From the NCBI GenBank assembly GCA_002320285.1, contig DCKE01000027.1:267264-331263 (forward strand): 64,000 nt of DNA, read 5' to 3'. Below, piece after piece: positions 26,965 through 35,909 of this stretch. The notes under the pieces were generated by a model. It made no database searches, was not told the origin of the DNA, and was given only the letters and a program-made list of their open reading frames with translations. The first letter of the stretch is position 1; the number at the start of each line of letters is the position of its first letter. A program made the translations under genes and the position numbers. This DNA comes from Flavobacteriaceae bacterium UBA1682 (GTDB lineage Bacteria; Bacteroidota; Bacteroidia; Flavobacteriales; Flavobacteriaceae).

Positions 26965-27003
26965 TAAAAAATATGGGCTCCCTTTTTTAGGGGGCCTTTT
27001 TTA
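26965..27003 (+). terminator. carA terminator
   Basis: GGCTCCC (26976-26982) pairs with GGGGGCC (26990-26996, one G-T pair), flanked by A-rich sequence on the left and TTTTTTAT on the right. It starts about 20 bases after the carA stop codon. Confidence 0.8.
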
Positions 27004-27020
27004 TGGATGCAGTTGTTGGT

Positions 27021-27041
27021 TTACGGTTCACTAATCACTGC
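27021..27041. repeat. Short heptad-period repeat trace
   Basis: Three heptads in register, TTACGGT, TCACTAA and TCACTGC, follow the carA terminator by 17 bases. The TTAC-TCAC-TCAC phasing is the same as at positions 71-91 (TTACTGA, TCACTGA, TCACTGA). By itself it would be unremarkable; the match to the array at the window start gives it meaning. Confidence 0.5.
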
Positions 27042-27091
27042 AAATAGTCTTTTTTTGATGTGAATATGATTTTAAAATTGTAAATATTTCG

Positions 27092-27099
27092 TAAATTTG
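27092..27099 (+). promoter_or_regulatory. eno promoter -7 element (TAAATTTG)
   Basis: A perfect TAnnTTTG lies 49 bases before the chosen eno ATG. An in-frame ATG at 27107 is only 7 bases after it, hence at or before the expected transcript start, which supports the downstream start codon. No good -33 element was seen. Confidence 0.55.
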
Positions 27100-27148
27100 T
27101 AGAAATATGCTTTTTAAGTCTAACTATACAACACACACAGAATTAATC

Positions 27149-28438
27149 ATGAGTACAATAGTAAAAATTCATGCACGTCAAATTTTAGATTCCCGAGGAA
27201 ATCCAACAGTAGAAGTAGATGTAGTCACCGAAAATGGTGTTTTAGGTAGAGCAGCAGTTCCTTCAGGAGCGTCTACTGGAGAACATGAAGCCGTTGAATT
27301 GCGCGATGGAGGTAAGGCCTTTATGGGTAAGGGGGTATTGAATGCCGTAGGGAATGTTAACGAGTATATCGCAGCAAACCTTGTTGGGATGAATGTTTTT
27401 GAACAAAATGCTATTGATCAATTGTTAATTGATTTAGATGGTACTCCAAACAAAGCTAATTTAGGAGCAAATGCTATTTTAGGTGTTTCATTAGCAGTTG
27501 CTAAAGCGGCAGCTAACGAATTGGGATTGCCTTTGTATCGTTATGTGGGTGGTGTTTCTGCAAACACGCTTCCTGTTCCGATGATGAATATCATCAATGG
27601 TGGTTCTCATTCGGATGCGCCTATCGCTTTTCAGGAGTTTATGATTATACCGGTTAAAGCGGCCAACTTTTCTCAGGCTATGCAGATGGGTACAGAGATT
27701 TTTCATCACTTAAAAAAGGTTTTGAAAGATCGTAACCTGAGTACTGCTGTTGGAGATGAGGGTGGATTTGCACCGACATTAGAAGGTACAGAAGATGCTT
27801 TGGATTGTATTAAACAAGCTACAGAAGCAGCGGGTTATACTTTTGGTGGTGATATCAAGATCGCATTGGATTGTGCAGCATCGGAGTTTTATGTCAACGG
27901 TAAATACGATTATACCAAGTTTGAAGGGGCTCAGGGTAAAATTCGTACATCGGAAGAACAAGCTGATTATCTAGCGCTTTTGTCTGAACAGTATCCAATT
28001 ATATCTATTGAAGACGGTATGCAAGAGGATGACTGGGCAGGATGGAAATATCTTACGGAGAAAATTGGGCATAAAGTGCAATTGGTAGGAGATGATTTAT
28101 TTGTTACTAATGTTCGCCGATTGAAACGAGGGATTGATGAAAACATTGCGAATTCTATATTGGTTAAGGTCAATCAAATTGGAACCTTAACGGAAACTAT
28201 AGCTGCTGTAAACATGGCGCACAATGCTGGATATACATCGGTAATGTCACATCGTTCTGGAGAAACTGAAGATAATACAATTGCAGATTTGGCGGTAGCT
28301 TTAAACTGTGGTCAAATTAAAACGGGTTCTGCTTCTCGTTCTGATCGTATGTCTAAATACAATCAATTATTAAGAATTGAAGAAGAACTGGCTGAAGTAG
28401 CCTATTATCCGCAGGGAAAGGCATTTAAAATAAGATAA
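27149..28438 (+). CDS. eno: Enolase (phosphopyruvate hydratase)
   Basis: Enolase converts 2-phosphoglycerate to phosphoenolpyruvate in glycolysis and gluconeogenesis. From ATG at 27149 it has 429 residues, the usual length; the frame opens 42 bases upstream but that stretch is unconserved. The N-terminal lid has ARQILDSRGNPTVEVDV and VPSGASTGEHEA; the barrel carries GDEGGFAP, the Mg-binding ISIEDGMQEDDW and VGDDLFVTN, and SHRSGETEDNTIADLAV. It is a single-gene unit with its own terminator. Confidence 0.98.
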   Translation: MSTIVKIHARQILDSRGNPTVEVDVVTENGVLGRAAVPSGASTGEHEAVELRDGGKAFMGKGVLNAVGNVNEYIAANLVGMNVFEQNAIDQLLIDLDGTPNKANLGANAILGVSLAVAKAAANELGLPLYRYVGGVSANTLPVPMMNIINGGSHSDAPIAFQEFMIIPVKAANFSQAMQMGTEIFHHLKKVLKDRNLSTAVGDEGGFAPTLEGTEDALDCIKQATEAAGYTFGGDIKIALDCAASEFYVNGKYDYTKFEGAQGKIRTSEEQADYLALLSEQYPIISIEDGMQEDDWAGWKYLTEKIGHKVQLVGDDLFVTNVRRLKRGIDENIANSILVKVNQIGTLTETIAAVNMAHNAGYTSVMSHRSGETEDNTIADLAVALNCGQIKTGSASRSDRMSKYNQLLRIEEELAEVAYYPQGKAFKIR

Positions 28439-28462
28439 AATTCAAAGTTAATAGTAACTATA

Positions 28463-28492
28463 AGGCCCGATAAAATGATTATCGGGTTTTTT
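28463..28492 (+). terminator. eno terminator
   Basis: CCCGATAA (28466-28473) and TTATCGGG (28479-28486) form a perfect 8-bp stem with a 5-base loop, followed by TTTTTT. It is about 25 bases after the eno stop codon. Confidence 0.88.
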
Positions 28493-28769
28493 AGATTAAT
28501 TAAGTTTCAAGCGCAGCTGGTGATAATTGGCAAAAACTCAAAATTTATGCACCTAAAAAACATATATGTTAAAAAAAAAGTTTTATTATTGCTTATATGT
28601 TACTTGGCGTGATAAAATTAGAAAGTGCTTAAAATTGTTGAGAAATTAAAAAGATAATAATTAATTAACTTGTAATAAATAAGATTATTTGTTATCTTTC
28701 CTTTTATAAATTACACCTAATTTATTAAATTCGCAATCAGCAAAATAAAAAATAAAAAACAATAATAAT
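28493..28769. other. AT-rich spacer before gltA
   Basis: About 280 bases between the eno terminator and gltA. The only recognisable element is the gltA promoter at its 3' end. No ORF, repeat or stable hairpin was seen in the rest. Confidence 0.5.
28670..28700 (+). promoter_or_regulatory. Candidate gltA promoter
   Basis: TTG at 28670-28672 and TATCTTTC at 28693-28700, separated by 20 bases, match the Bacteroidota consensus except for the last base of the -7 element. The leader would be about 60 bases. Confidence 0.55.
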
Positions 28770-30053
28770 ATGTCAAAAACTGCAATATTAGAGCTTGATG
28801 GCAAGAGATATGAGTTTCCCATTTTCGTCGGATCTGAAAATGAGGTAGCCATTGATGTTGAGAAACTTCGTGCTCTTACAGGAGCGATTACATTAGATCC
28901 GGGATTTAAAAACTCAGGTTCTTGCAAAAGTGAGATTACTTATTTAGATGGAGAAGAAGGAATTTTAAGATATAGAGGATATTCAATAGAAGATTTGTCA
29001 GCCAATTCTAATTTTCTAGAGGTTTCCTATTTGGTGATTTTTGGAGAATTACCAACAGCAAAACAACTAAAGGATTTTGAAACAGATATTAGAAAGTATA
29101 CTTTAGTAAATGAAGAGATGAAAGGAATCCTTGATGGATTTCCTAAACATGCTCACCCGATGGGTGTATTGTCTTCATTGACTAGTGCATTAACTGCTTT
29201 TAATCCAAAAGTAGTCAATGTAGAAAGTGAAAAAGAAATGTATGACGCTGTATGTAAAACTATGGGTAAATTCCTAGTTATTGCTACTTGGACATATAGA
29301 AAAACAAAGGGTTATCCTTTAAATTATTACGATAATACTAAAGGGTATGTAGATAATTTCTTAAGACTGATGTTCGAATTACCGACAGAACCTTATGAAA
29401 TTGATCCAGTGGTTAAAAATGCCATTGATAAATTATTTATTCTACATGCTGAACACGAACAAAACTGTTCGACTTCAACAGTGAGAATGGTAGGTTCTTC
29501 ACATGCAGGATTATTTGCTTCTATTTCTGCAGGTGTTTCAGCACTTTGGGGACCACTTCATGGTGGGGCCAATCAAGCAGTATTGGAAATGTTAGAAGAA
29601 ATCCAAAATGATGGTGGAGATGCTGAAAAGTATTTGGCCAAAGCAAAAGATAAAAACGATCCGTTCCGTTTGATGGGATTCGGACATAGGGTTTATAAAA
29701 ACTTCGATCCACGTGCTAGAATTATTAAAAAGGCAGCAGACGAAGTATTGGCAAAATTGGGTGTTGATGATCCGATTTTGGCAATTGCTAAAAAACTAGA
29801 AGAAAGAGCGTTGGAAGATGAATATTTCAAATCGAGAAGTTTGTATCCAAATGTTGATTTCTATTCAGGTATTATTTATAGAGCCTTGGGAATTCCAACG
29901 GAGATGTTTACAGTGATGTTTGCTATCGGTCGTTTGCCAGGTTGGATTGCACAATGGAAAGAAATGCGAGTTAACAAAGAACCTATTGCAAGACCGCGTC
30001 AGGTGTATGTAGGAGAAACTTTGCGTTCTTATAAAAAAATGGATGATCGTTAA
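28770..30053 (+). CDS. gltA: Citrate synthase
   Basis: Citrate synthase condenses acetyl-CoA and oxaloacetate at the start of the TCA cycle. At 427 residues it matches the hexameric Gram-negative type. The catalytic residues are in place: His264 in GPLHGGANQA, His306 in GFGHRVYKNFDPRA, and Asp363 in NVDFYSG. The upstream HEQNCSTSTVRM segment is also canonical. It has its own promoter and terminator. Confidence 0.97.
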   Translation: MSKTAILELDGKRYEFPIFVGSENEVAIDVEKLRALTGAITLDPGFKNSGSCKSEITYLDGEEGILRYRGYSIEDLSANSNFLEVSYLVIFGELPTAKQLKDFETDIRKYTLVNEEMKGILDGFPKHAHPMGVLSSLTSALTAFNPKVVNVESEKEMYDAVCKTMGKFLVIATWTYRKTKGYPLNYYDNTKGYVDNFLRLMFELPTEPYEIDPVVKNAIDKLFILHAEHEQNCSTSTVRMVGSSHAGLFASISAGVSALWGPLHGGANQAVLEMLEEIQNDGGDAEKYLAKAKDKNDPFRLMGFGHRVYKNFDPRARIIKKAADEVLAKLGVDDPILAIAKKLEERALEDEYFKSRSLYPNVDFYSGIIYRALGIPTEMFTVMFAIGRLPGWIAQWKEMRVNKEPIARPRQVYVGETLRSYKKMDDR

Positions 30054-30069
30054 TCGATACTATTACTAT

Positions 30070-30101
30070 AAAAAAAAGCCATCCATCGGATGGCTTTTTT
30101 T
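30070..30101 (+). terminator. gltA terminator
   Basis: A-run plus GCCATCC pairs with GGATGGC plus a T-run around the loop ATC (30085-30087). It is a near-perfect rho-independent terminator 16 bases after the stop codon. Confidence 0.92.
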
Positions 30102-30178
30102 ATGATTTACTGATACGAAAGCGAGTTTATTCCTTCGTTTTTTTATGAATTTTAGAAGTTTTCAAAATTCCAATCTGA

Positions 30179-30234
30179 TTACTCGTAACTAATTACGGTT
30201 TAATGTTTACCGATTCCCGAGTTCGATTTACTTT
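30179..30234. repeat. Degenerate heptad-period repeat downstream of gltA
   Basis: Eight successive 7-mers mostly begin TTA: TTACTCG, TAACTAA, TTACGGT, TTAATGT, TTACCGA, TTCCCGA, GTTCGAT, TTACTTT. The unit TTACGGT also occurs at 27021. The array runs into the promoter region of the next gene. It looks like a decayed member of the same family as positions 1-133. Confidence 0.5.
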
Positions 30235-30237
30235 TCT

Positions 30238-30245
30238 TATCTTTG
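30238..30245 (+). promoter_or_regulatory. Promoter -7 element (TATCTTTG) for the deiminase-like gene
   Basis: A perfect TAnnTTTG lies 15 bases before the ATG at 30261. This leaves a very short leader and supports that ATG over the in-frame TTG at 30243, which overlaps the element. No convincing -33 element. Confidence 0.55.
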
Positions 30246-30260
30246 CTAAAACAAAATGTT

Positions 30261-31175
30261 ATGCTGAAACTAAACGTACAAAACGAAACATCCAGACTGC
30301 GGACAGTGGTCCTTGGAATTGCAACCAGCAATGGACCCACACCCTCAGTAGATGAAGCCTATGATCCAAAATCATTAGAGCATATCCTTGCAGGAACCTA
30401 TCCTGTAGAAAAAGACATGATTGTCGAGATGGAAGCTTTTGCTAAAGTTTTTGAAAAATACGAAGTAGAGGTTTTCAGACCAGAATTAATTACGGATTAC
30501 AACCAAATTTTCGCTAGAGATATCGGATTTGTTATTGAAGATAAATTTATCAAGGCGAATATACTACCTGATCGCGCTCGCGAACTAGAAGCTATTCAAT
30601 ATGTTATTGATCAAATAGATCCCCGAAACGTTATATCAGCACCCGAAGCATTTCATATGGAAGGTGGCGATGTGATGCCTTGGAATGATTATATATTTGT
30701 GGGTACTTATAAGGGTAGTGATTACAAGGACTACATCACAGCGAGAACGAATATGGAAGGCGTACAATTTATTAGAGATTTATTTCCCAATAAAATTGTC
30801 AAAGAATTTGACTTAGTAAAGTCGAAGATAGAAGCTAGAGACAATGCTTTGCATTTGGATTGTTGCTTTCAACCGGTTGGAAAAGACAAGGGCATCATCT
30901 ATAAAAGTGGTTTTAGAGAAGAGGCGGATTATATGTTTTTAGTCAATTTATTTGGAAAGGAAAACCTGTTTCACATTGATAGAGAAGAAATGTATAACAT
31001 GAATTCCAATGTATTTTCGATATCGCCGGAGGTGGTGGTTTCTGAACGCAATTTTACGCGTTTAAACAATTGGTTGCGCAGTAAAGGATTTACTGTAGAG
31101 GAAGTTCCCTATGCGGAAATTGCTAAACAAGAGGGCTTGCTTCGTTGTTCTACCTTGCCGTTGATTAGAGATTAA
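30261..31175 (+). CDS. Arginine deiminase / dimethylargininase-like hydrolase
   Basis: This is a pentein-fold guanidine-modifying enzyme of 304 residues. The family's catalytic set is visible: Glu134 and Asp137 in MEGGDVMP, His198 in LHLDCC, and the nucleophile Cys296 in LLRCSTLP close to the C-terminus. Relatives hydrolyse arginine to citrulline and ammonia, or methylated arginines to citrulline and methylamines; which applies is not decided by the sequence. It is followed after 26 bases by CtlX, which degrades citrulline, so a two-step route to ornithine is likely. Confidence 0.8.
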   Translation: MLKLNVQNETSRLRTVVLGIATSNGPTPSVDEAYDPKSLEHILAGTYPVEKDMIVEMEAFAKVFEKYEVEVFRPELITDYNQIFARDIGFVIEDKFIKANILPDRARELEAIQYVIDQIDPRNVISAPEAFHMEGGDVMPWNDYIFVGTYKGSDYKDYITARTNMEGVQFIRDLFPNKIVKEFDLVKSKIEARDNALHLDCCFQPVGKDKGIIYKSGFREEADYMFLVNLFGKENLFHIDREEMYNMNSNVFSISPEVVVSERNFTRLNNWLRSKGFTVEEVPYAEIAKQEGLLRCSTLPLIRD

Positions 31176-31201
31176 GTTTAAACATATTTATAGATAATAA
31201 C

Positions 31202-32137
31202 ATGAGTCAAACGACCAATACCATATTGATGATACGCCCGGTAGCTTTTCGTATGAATGAGCAAACTGCTGTAAATAACTATTATCAAAAAGTTTTAGAT
31301 CATACCACCCCAGCAACTGTAAATGCGAAAGCTCAAATGGAATTTGATGCTTTTGTAGAGAAATTACAGGCGGTTGGAGTAGAGGTCATCGTGGTTAACG
31401 ATACCTTAAGCCCGGACACACCAGATAGTATTTTTCCAAACAACTGGATTTCTTTCCATGATAATGGCGACGTTGTATTATATCCGATGTTTGCCAAGAA
31501 CCGCAGATTAGAGCGTAGAGAAGATATTTTGGATATTTTAGAAGAAAAGGGATATCCTACTAAAGATATCATGGATTATACTTCTGCTGAAGAGGATGGG
31601 ATTTTCTTAGAGGGAACGGGAAGTTTGTTGATCGATCGCGAAAATGAAAAAGTGTATTGCGCTTTGTCGCCGAGAGCCGATGAAGAATTGGTCATTGAAT
31701 TTTGCGAGGATTTTGAAATGGATCCAGTAATTTTCGAAGCTTATCAAACCGTTAATGGTGAACGTAAACTCATTTATCACACCAATGTGATGATGTGTTT
31801 GGCTGAAACTTTTGCGGTTATTTGTTCGGATTGTATCGATGATAAGCAAGAGCGTAAAATCGTTTTAAAACACCTAAAAGAATCTGGTAAAGAAATCATC
31901 ACCATTACGGAAGAGCAGGTGAATTCCTTCGCGGGAAATATGTTGCAGGTAAGAGGGGCTAATGACGAGCGTTTCTTAGTGATGAGTACTTCGGCTTATG
32001 AATCTTTAACTGCTCAACAGATTAAAGCGATAGAAAAGCACTGTAAGATCATTCACAGCAGTTTAGATACCATCGAGGCTTGTGGTGGTGGTAGTGCGCG
32101 TTGTATGATGGCAGAGGTTTTCTTGCCTAAAAAATAG
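31202..32137 (+). CDS. ctlX: Citrulline utilisation hydrolase CtlX (citrulline ureidase-like)
   Basis: This pentein-fold hydrolase of 311 residues matches the CtlX type, named for the Francisella enzyme that converts citrulline to ornithine, CO2 and ammonia. Landmarks are IRPVAF near the start, FPNNW (78-82), EGTGS (137-141), the His193 segment YHTNVMM, and Cys301 in GGGSARCMMAE. It is in an apparent operon with the deiminase-like gene and ends at a strong terminator. The activity is known for the family; its use here is inferred from the gene pair. Confidence 0.85.
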   Translation: MSQTTNTILMIRPVAFRMNEQTAVNNYYQKVLDHTTPATVNAKAQMEFDAFVEKLQAVGVEVIVVNDTLSPDTPDSIFPNNWISFHDNGDVVLYPMFAKNRRLERREDILDILEEKGYPTKDIMDYTSAEEDGIFLEGTGSLLIDRENEKVYCALSPRADEELVIEFCEDFEMDPVIFEAYQTVNGERKLIYHTNVMMCLAETFAVICSDCIDDKQERKIVLKHLKESGKEIITITEEQVNSFAGNMLQVRGANDERFLVMSTSAYESLTAQQIKAIEKHCKIIHSSLDTIEACGGGSARCMMAEVFLPKK

Positions 32138-32158
32138 CCTGAATAATTTATATTTGTT

Positions 32159-32188
32159 AAAAGCGGTGCGTGAGCGACCGCTTTTTTT
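32159..32188 (+). terminator. Terminator after ctlX
   Basis: AAAAGCGGT (32159-32167) pairs with ACCGCTTTT (32177-32185), then more T. It is 22 bases after the stop codon. Confidence 0.88.
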
Positions 32189-32259
32189 AGTGTTGATAAG
32201 TCGGTTAAAAATTATCGAGAAAATAACTATTTAAAACTAGTATAAATAAAATTAATACA

Positions 32260-32267
32260 TATATTTG
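32260..32267 (+). promoter_or_regulatory. Promoter -7 element (TATATTTG) of the heme-uptake operon
   Basis: A perfect TAnnTTTG lies 69 bases before the receptor ATG. The intervening leader is AT-rich and could hold an iron-responsive operator, but I could not recognise a Fur box with confidence. Confidence 0.55.
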
Positions 32268-32335
32268 CAATTAAGAATAAGTCTAAATAAGAAAGACCAA
32301 AAAAGTTGTCTTTAGAATAAACTTTAAGAAGAACT

Positions 32336-34483
32336 ATGTTTATTAAAAATATCATTGCCACTGGATTTTTGACTGTATTGGGATTACAAGTTCACGCACA
32401 ACAAAAAGACAGTATTTCTACTATAAATAACCCTTTAGGGGAGATTGTTATTTCTGGGCAGTTTAGCCCTCAGTCGGTTAATAAGTCTATCTATAACGTT
32501 ACTGTAATCAGTAGAGAAATGATCGATAGGCAAGGAGGTAATAACTTGGCGGACGTATTGAACCAAACTTTAAATATCAATATTATTCCCAATGCGGACA
32601 CGGGTAAATCGGGCGTAAAGCTTTTTGGTTTGGATTCGCAGTATTTTAAAATCTTGGTCGATAATATTCCGTTAGTCAATGAGGAGGGATTTGGTACGGG
32701 TTCAGATTTAACTCAAATCAATTTGGACGACATTGCTCAAATTGAAATTGTAGAAGGTGCGATGGGGGTTGACTATGGTGCCAATGCCGTAACGGGAATT
32801 ATCAATATCATTACCAAGAAGACATCTCAGTATAAATGGGAGATTACACCGAGTATACAAGAGGAAAGTGTCGGTAATGAATACAACTTAAGAGACAAGG
32901 GACGTCATATACAGTCGATAAAAATAGGGCATAAATTTTCGGATAATTTATTCGCAAGTGTTAGCTACACCCACAATGATTTTAAGGGATTTTGGGACGA
33001 TCGTCAAGGTCAATACCACGCTTTGAATGATGATAAACGAGGGTATAAATGGTTGCCTAAAAACCAACATAATGTCAAGGCTTTGTTGAATTATTATAAC
33101 GATCATTATCGGGTGTATTATAAATTTGAGTTTTTTGATGAAACGATGAAAGATTATAATTCAAATGTTTATCCAGCACCAAATATTCCTACCGCTACTA
33201 GTAATCCGTATGCGGATGATGGGATTCATAATCCACAACGCTTTTTTCATTTGTTAAATGCATCGGGTAGGGTTCGCGATGCGTTTAATTTTGATGCTTC
33301 TTTTTCTTACCAAAAGCAGGAAAAAACTTTAGACAGATACCAATATCGAATTCTAACTGACGAAAAATTTGAGAGACGAAAATATGTAACCGAAAGTAGA
33401 GACGGCTTTTATTCGAAGGGTTTGTTTAGCAATTTTATCAATAATGAAAAATTTGATTTTCAGGCAGGATATGAGGTATCTCAGCATAAGGGGTTTTCTT
33501 CTTCCCTAGAGAATTTTAAAGAAGAAATACCAATCTCGAAGACCTTAGGAAGTTATGATTTTTTTGCTTCGTCAGAAATTAACGTAACGAATAGATTTTC
33601 TTTGCGTCCCGGTTATCGTGCGATGATGTCTAATCTTTTACCGACGCAACACGCAGCGAGTTTGACGGCTAAATATCTATTTAATCAAGGTTATGAATTG
33701 CGCGGACACTTAGGAATGTCTCCAAGATTACCGAATTTTGATGAACTTTATACTTATATGGTTGACGTCAATCACGATATACAAGGAAACGAAAATTTGA
33801 AAGCGGAGAAAGGCTGGAGTGCATCGCTAAACTTAAAGAAAAATTTTATAATTGGTGAAGCTTTTGAAATGGAAAATAATTTTTCACTTCGCGGACTTAG
33901 GGTCAACAACTTAATCGATCTAGTAATCATAGAAACTTCGCCATTAAAGTACGGATATCAAAATGTTAATGATTACCAAAACTATAATTTTTCTTACAAT
34001 AATGTTATGCGTTATGACAATCTAACCGCAGGTATAGGTTTCACATTTGGAGGTAATATAAAAGAATTAAATGATGCGCCGAAAGGGGAAACAGATAAAA
34101 TGTTGTTTTCAGGACAGTTAAATGCGAATATTGGATATCGATTACCTAAAACGGATACCAATTTTTCGTTATTCTTTAAGTACAATGGACCGGAGTATCA
34201 ATACGCGGCTGTAAAATCGACCGAAACGGTCGACCCTACTGCAGCGACGATTTACGTAAAAGGCAAGCAAAGTCCTTATTCCATGTTAGATTTAACCGTA
34301 CGTCAACCCTTTTTGGATAAAAAGTTTTCGGCAACATTAGGGGTCCGTAACTTATTAAACGTAAAAGAAACCAAAACATCTGCCAATTCTGGAGAAGCGC
34401 ATTCAGCCGCTGCACCAACGCAGTTATTAGCTTATGGAACCAGTGTATTTGTTAAAATCCAATATTTTTTAAATTTTAAATAA
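32336..34483 (+). CDS. TonB-dependent outer-membrane receptor, HmuR-like
   Basis: The 715-residue receptor has a signal peptide (about 1-22), a plug domain (about 35-160) with FGLDSQYFKILVDNIPL and VEGAMGVDYGANAVTGIINI, and a 22-strand-type barrel ending VFVKIQYFLNFK. It lacks the N-terminal carboxypeptidase-like domain of SusC proteins, so it belongs to the siderophore/heme class. The segment SPRLPNFDELYTYMV and GNENLKAEKGW is typical of heme and vitamin B12 type barrels. The next gene, one base after the stop, encodes an HmuY-like heme-binding lipoprotein, which makes heme the likely substrate. Confidence 0.85.
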   Translation: MFIKNIIATGFLTVLGLQVHAQQKDSISTINNPLGEIVISGQFSPQSVNKSIYNVTVISREMIDRQGGNNLADVLNQTLNINIIPNADTGKSGVKLFGLDSQYFKILVDNIPLVNEEGFGTGSDLTQINLDDIAQIEIVEGAMGVDYGANAVTGIINIITKKTSQYKWEITPSIQEESVGNEYNLRDKGRHIQSIKIGHKFSDNLFASVSYTHNDFKGFWDDRQGQYHALNDDKRGYKWLPKNQHNVKALLNYYNDHYRVYYKFEFFDETMKDYNSNVYPAPNIPTATSNPYADDGIHNPQRFFHLLNASGRVRDAFNFDASFSYQKQEKTLDRYQYRILTDEKFERRKYVTESRDGFYSKGLFSNFINNEKFDFQAGYEVSQHKGFSSSLENFKEEIPISKTLGSYDFFASSEINVTNRFSLRPGYRAMMSNLLPTQHAASLTAKYLFNQGYELRGHLGMSPRLPNFDELYTYMVDVNHDIQGNENLKAEKGWSASLNLKKNFIIGEAFEMENNFSLRGLRVNNLIDLVIIETSPLKYGYQNVNDYQNYNFSYNNVMRYDNLTAGIGFTFGGNIKELNDAPKGETDKMLFSGQLNANIGYRLPKTDTNFSLFFKYNGPEYQYAAVKSTETVDPTAATIYVKGKQSPYSMLDLTVRQPFLDKKFSATLGVRNLLNVKETKTSANSGEAHSAAAPTQLLAYGTSVFVKIQYFLNFK

Positions 34484-34484
34484 G

Positions 34485-35909
34485 ATGAGTAAGTTTTATA
34501 AATTAGCTGTTTTACTTTTCGTTTTAGCAATAGGATTTTCTAGTTGTGAGAAGGATCATGAAGTTCAGCCACAAGTTTTTGTAGTGGCTTTTGCAGATCA
34601 ATTCACCAGTTATTCCAACATAAGTGGAGAGCGGGAAATTGGTTTGGTTTTTTCGAAAAAAGCCGATTTTGATGGATCTGTGACCATAAAACTAAGCGAC
34701 AAAAATGTAACATACGGTATTGATTATACTACTATACCTACAATCAGCACGAGTCGTGAATTTCAGTTGCCGATTAAGGCGGGAACTCAGAGCACCACAT
34801 TTGTTTTTAAAAATTTGATATACCCTTTCGACCGCGAAGATAAAAGTGTACAATTTGAGATTATCAAGATTGAATATCCAGAGACAACTGTAATCCAAGG
34901 ATACTCTCGTACCATGATTTCTTTTGACGCCTCTTTAGGTGGTGTAATAGCACCAGAAATTGGTGGGCCAAGCCAGCCGTTTCAAGTTTATGTGGAGTTG
35001 AGTAGTGGTAATCAAAAAAAGGTTGCTAGGGATTCGTGGGACTTGGCCTTTGCAAGTGACGCGGATCGTGTCAAGTTAAATGGATCGATCTATATGGCTG
35101 CTAAGAAATTAGATACTAATAATATTGACCAGGTTAGACAAAGTCAGTTAAGCGGTTACTTTGCTCAAGTAGCGGTCGGAACTTTTGATCCTACCAATGA
35201 GAATTACGTAGATGCACCATCAGGAGATGTCACCAAAACAGCCATAGCCGAGATCAAGGAAAACGACGCTGATAATGCTGTTTATTTAGTTAATATGGGC
35301 TTTGAACCGGGTAAAACAGCCAACCCATCTGGTGTAGATGTAGCAGGTGAACAACGCGGTTGGAAAAAAATAAGAATTTTAAAGCGCGATCAGGATTATT
35401 TGTTGCAGTATGCAAATCTAGATGATGCTACGCACAAAGAAGTTTTAATTAAAAAGAATCCAGCTTTTAATTTTAGTTTTTACAGCTTAAAAACAAATGC
35501 TGAAGTGTCGGTAGAACCTACTAAAGAAAATTGGGATCTAAATTTCACAGTTTTTACCAACATCATTGCCGGTAGCGGTTCTTACGGTTATTCTGATTTT
35601 GTCAGTAACAATACCATGGGGAAAGTACAGGCTTATGCGGTAATAGTTACAGCAGCTAATGCAAAAGAACTGGCTGCAAAACTGGCAGAAACTTACAAAA
35701 ACGTTCAAGTGGATCCGAGTAAGTTTACCAATGATCAAAGAATTATTGGTGCAGATTGGCGTGATGTATTTACAGGGCAAGCTTTTAAAGATCGATTCTT
35801 TATTTTAAAAGATGGCAAAGGAAATTATTACAAAATTAGAATGTTGTCGATGCTTAATGAAAGCGGAAAACGCGGTTACCCGAAGTTTGAATATGAGTTG
35901 ATATTCTAA
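34485..35909 (+). CDS. HmuY-family heme-binding lipoprotein with an extra N-terminal domain
   Basis: It has a lipoprotein signal with lipobox FSSC (Cys21). Residues about 35-150 look like a Calx-beta or similar Ig-like domain (SGEREIGLVFSKKADFDG, then a strand pattern). From about 160 onward it resembles HmuY: ARDSWDLAFASDADRVKLNG is the diagnostic W-D-L-A-F/R-x-N-G block. Porphyromonas HmuY is about half this length and binds heme with two His; the heme ligands here were not identified. It is coupled to the HmuR-like receptor. The hairpin at 36057 probably ends the transcript. Confidence 0.75.
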   Translation: MSKFYKLAVLLFVLAIGFSSCEKDHEVQPQVFVVAFADQFTSYSNISGEREIGLVFSKKADFDGSVTIKLSDKNVTYGIDYTTIPTISTSREFQLPIKAGTQSTTFVFKNLIYPFDREDKSVQFEIIKIEYPETTVIQGYSRTMISFDASLGGVIAPEIGGPSQPFQVYVELSSGNQKKVARDSWDLAFASDADRVKLNGSIYMAAKKLDTNNIDQVRQSQLSGYFAQVAVGTFDPTNENYVDAPSGDVTKTAIAEIKENDADNAVYLVNMGFEPGKTANPSGVDVAGEQRGWKKIRILKRDQDYLLQYANLDDATHKEVLIKKNPAFNFSFYSLKTNAEVSVEPTKENWDLNFTVFTNIIAGSGSYGYSDFVSNNTMGKVQAYAVIVTAANAKELAAKLAETYKNVQVDPSKFTNDQRIIGADWRDVFTGQAFKDRFFILKDGKGNYYKIRMLSMLNESGKRGYPKFEYELIF

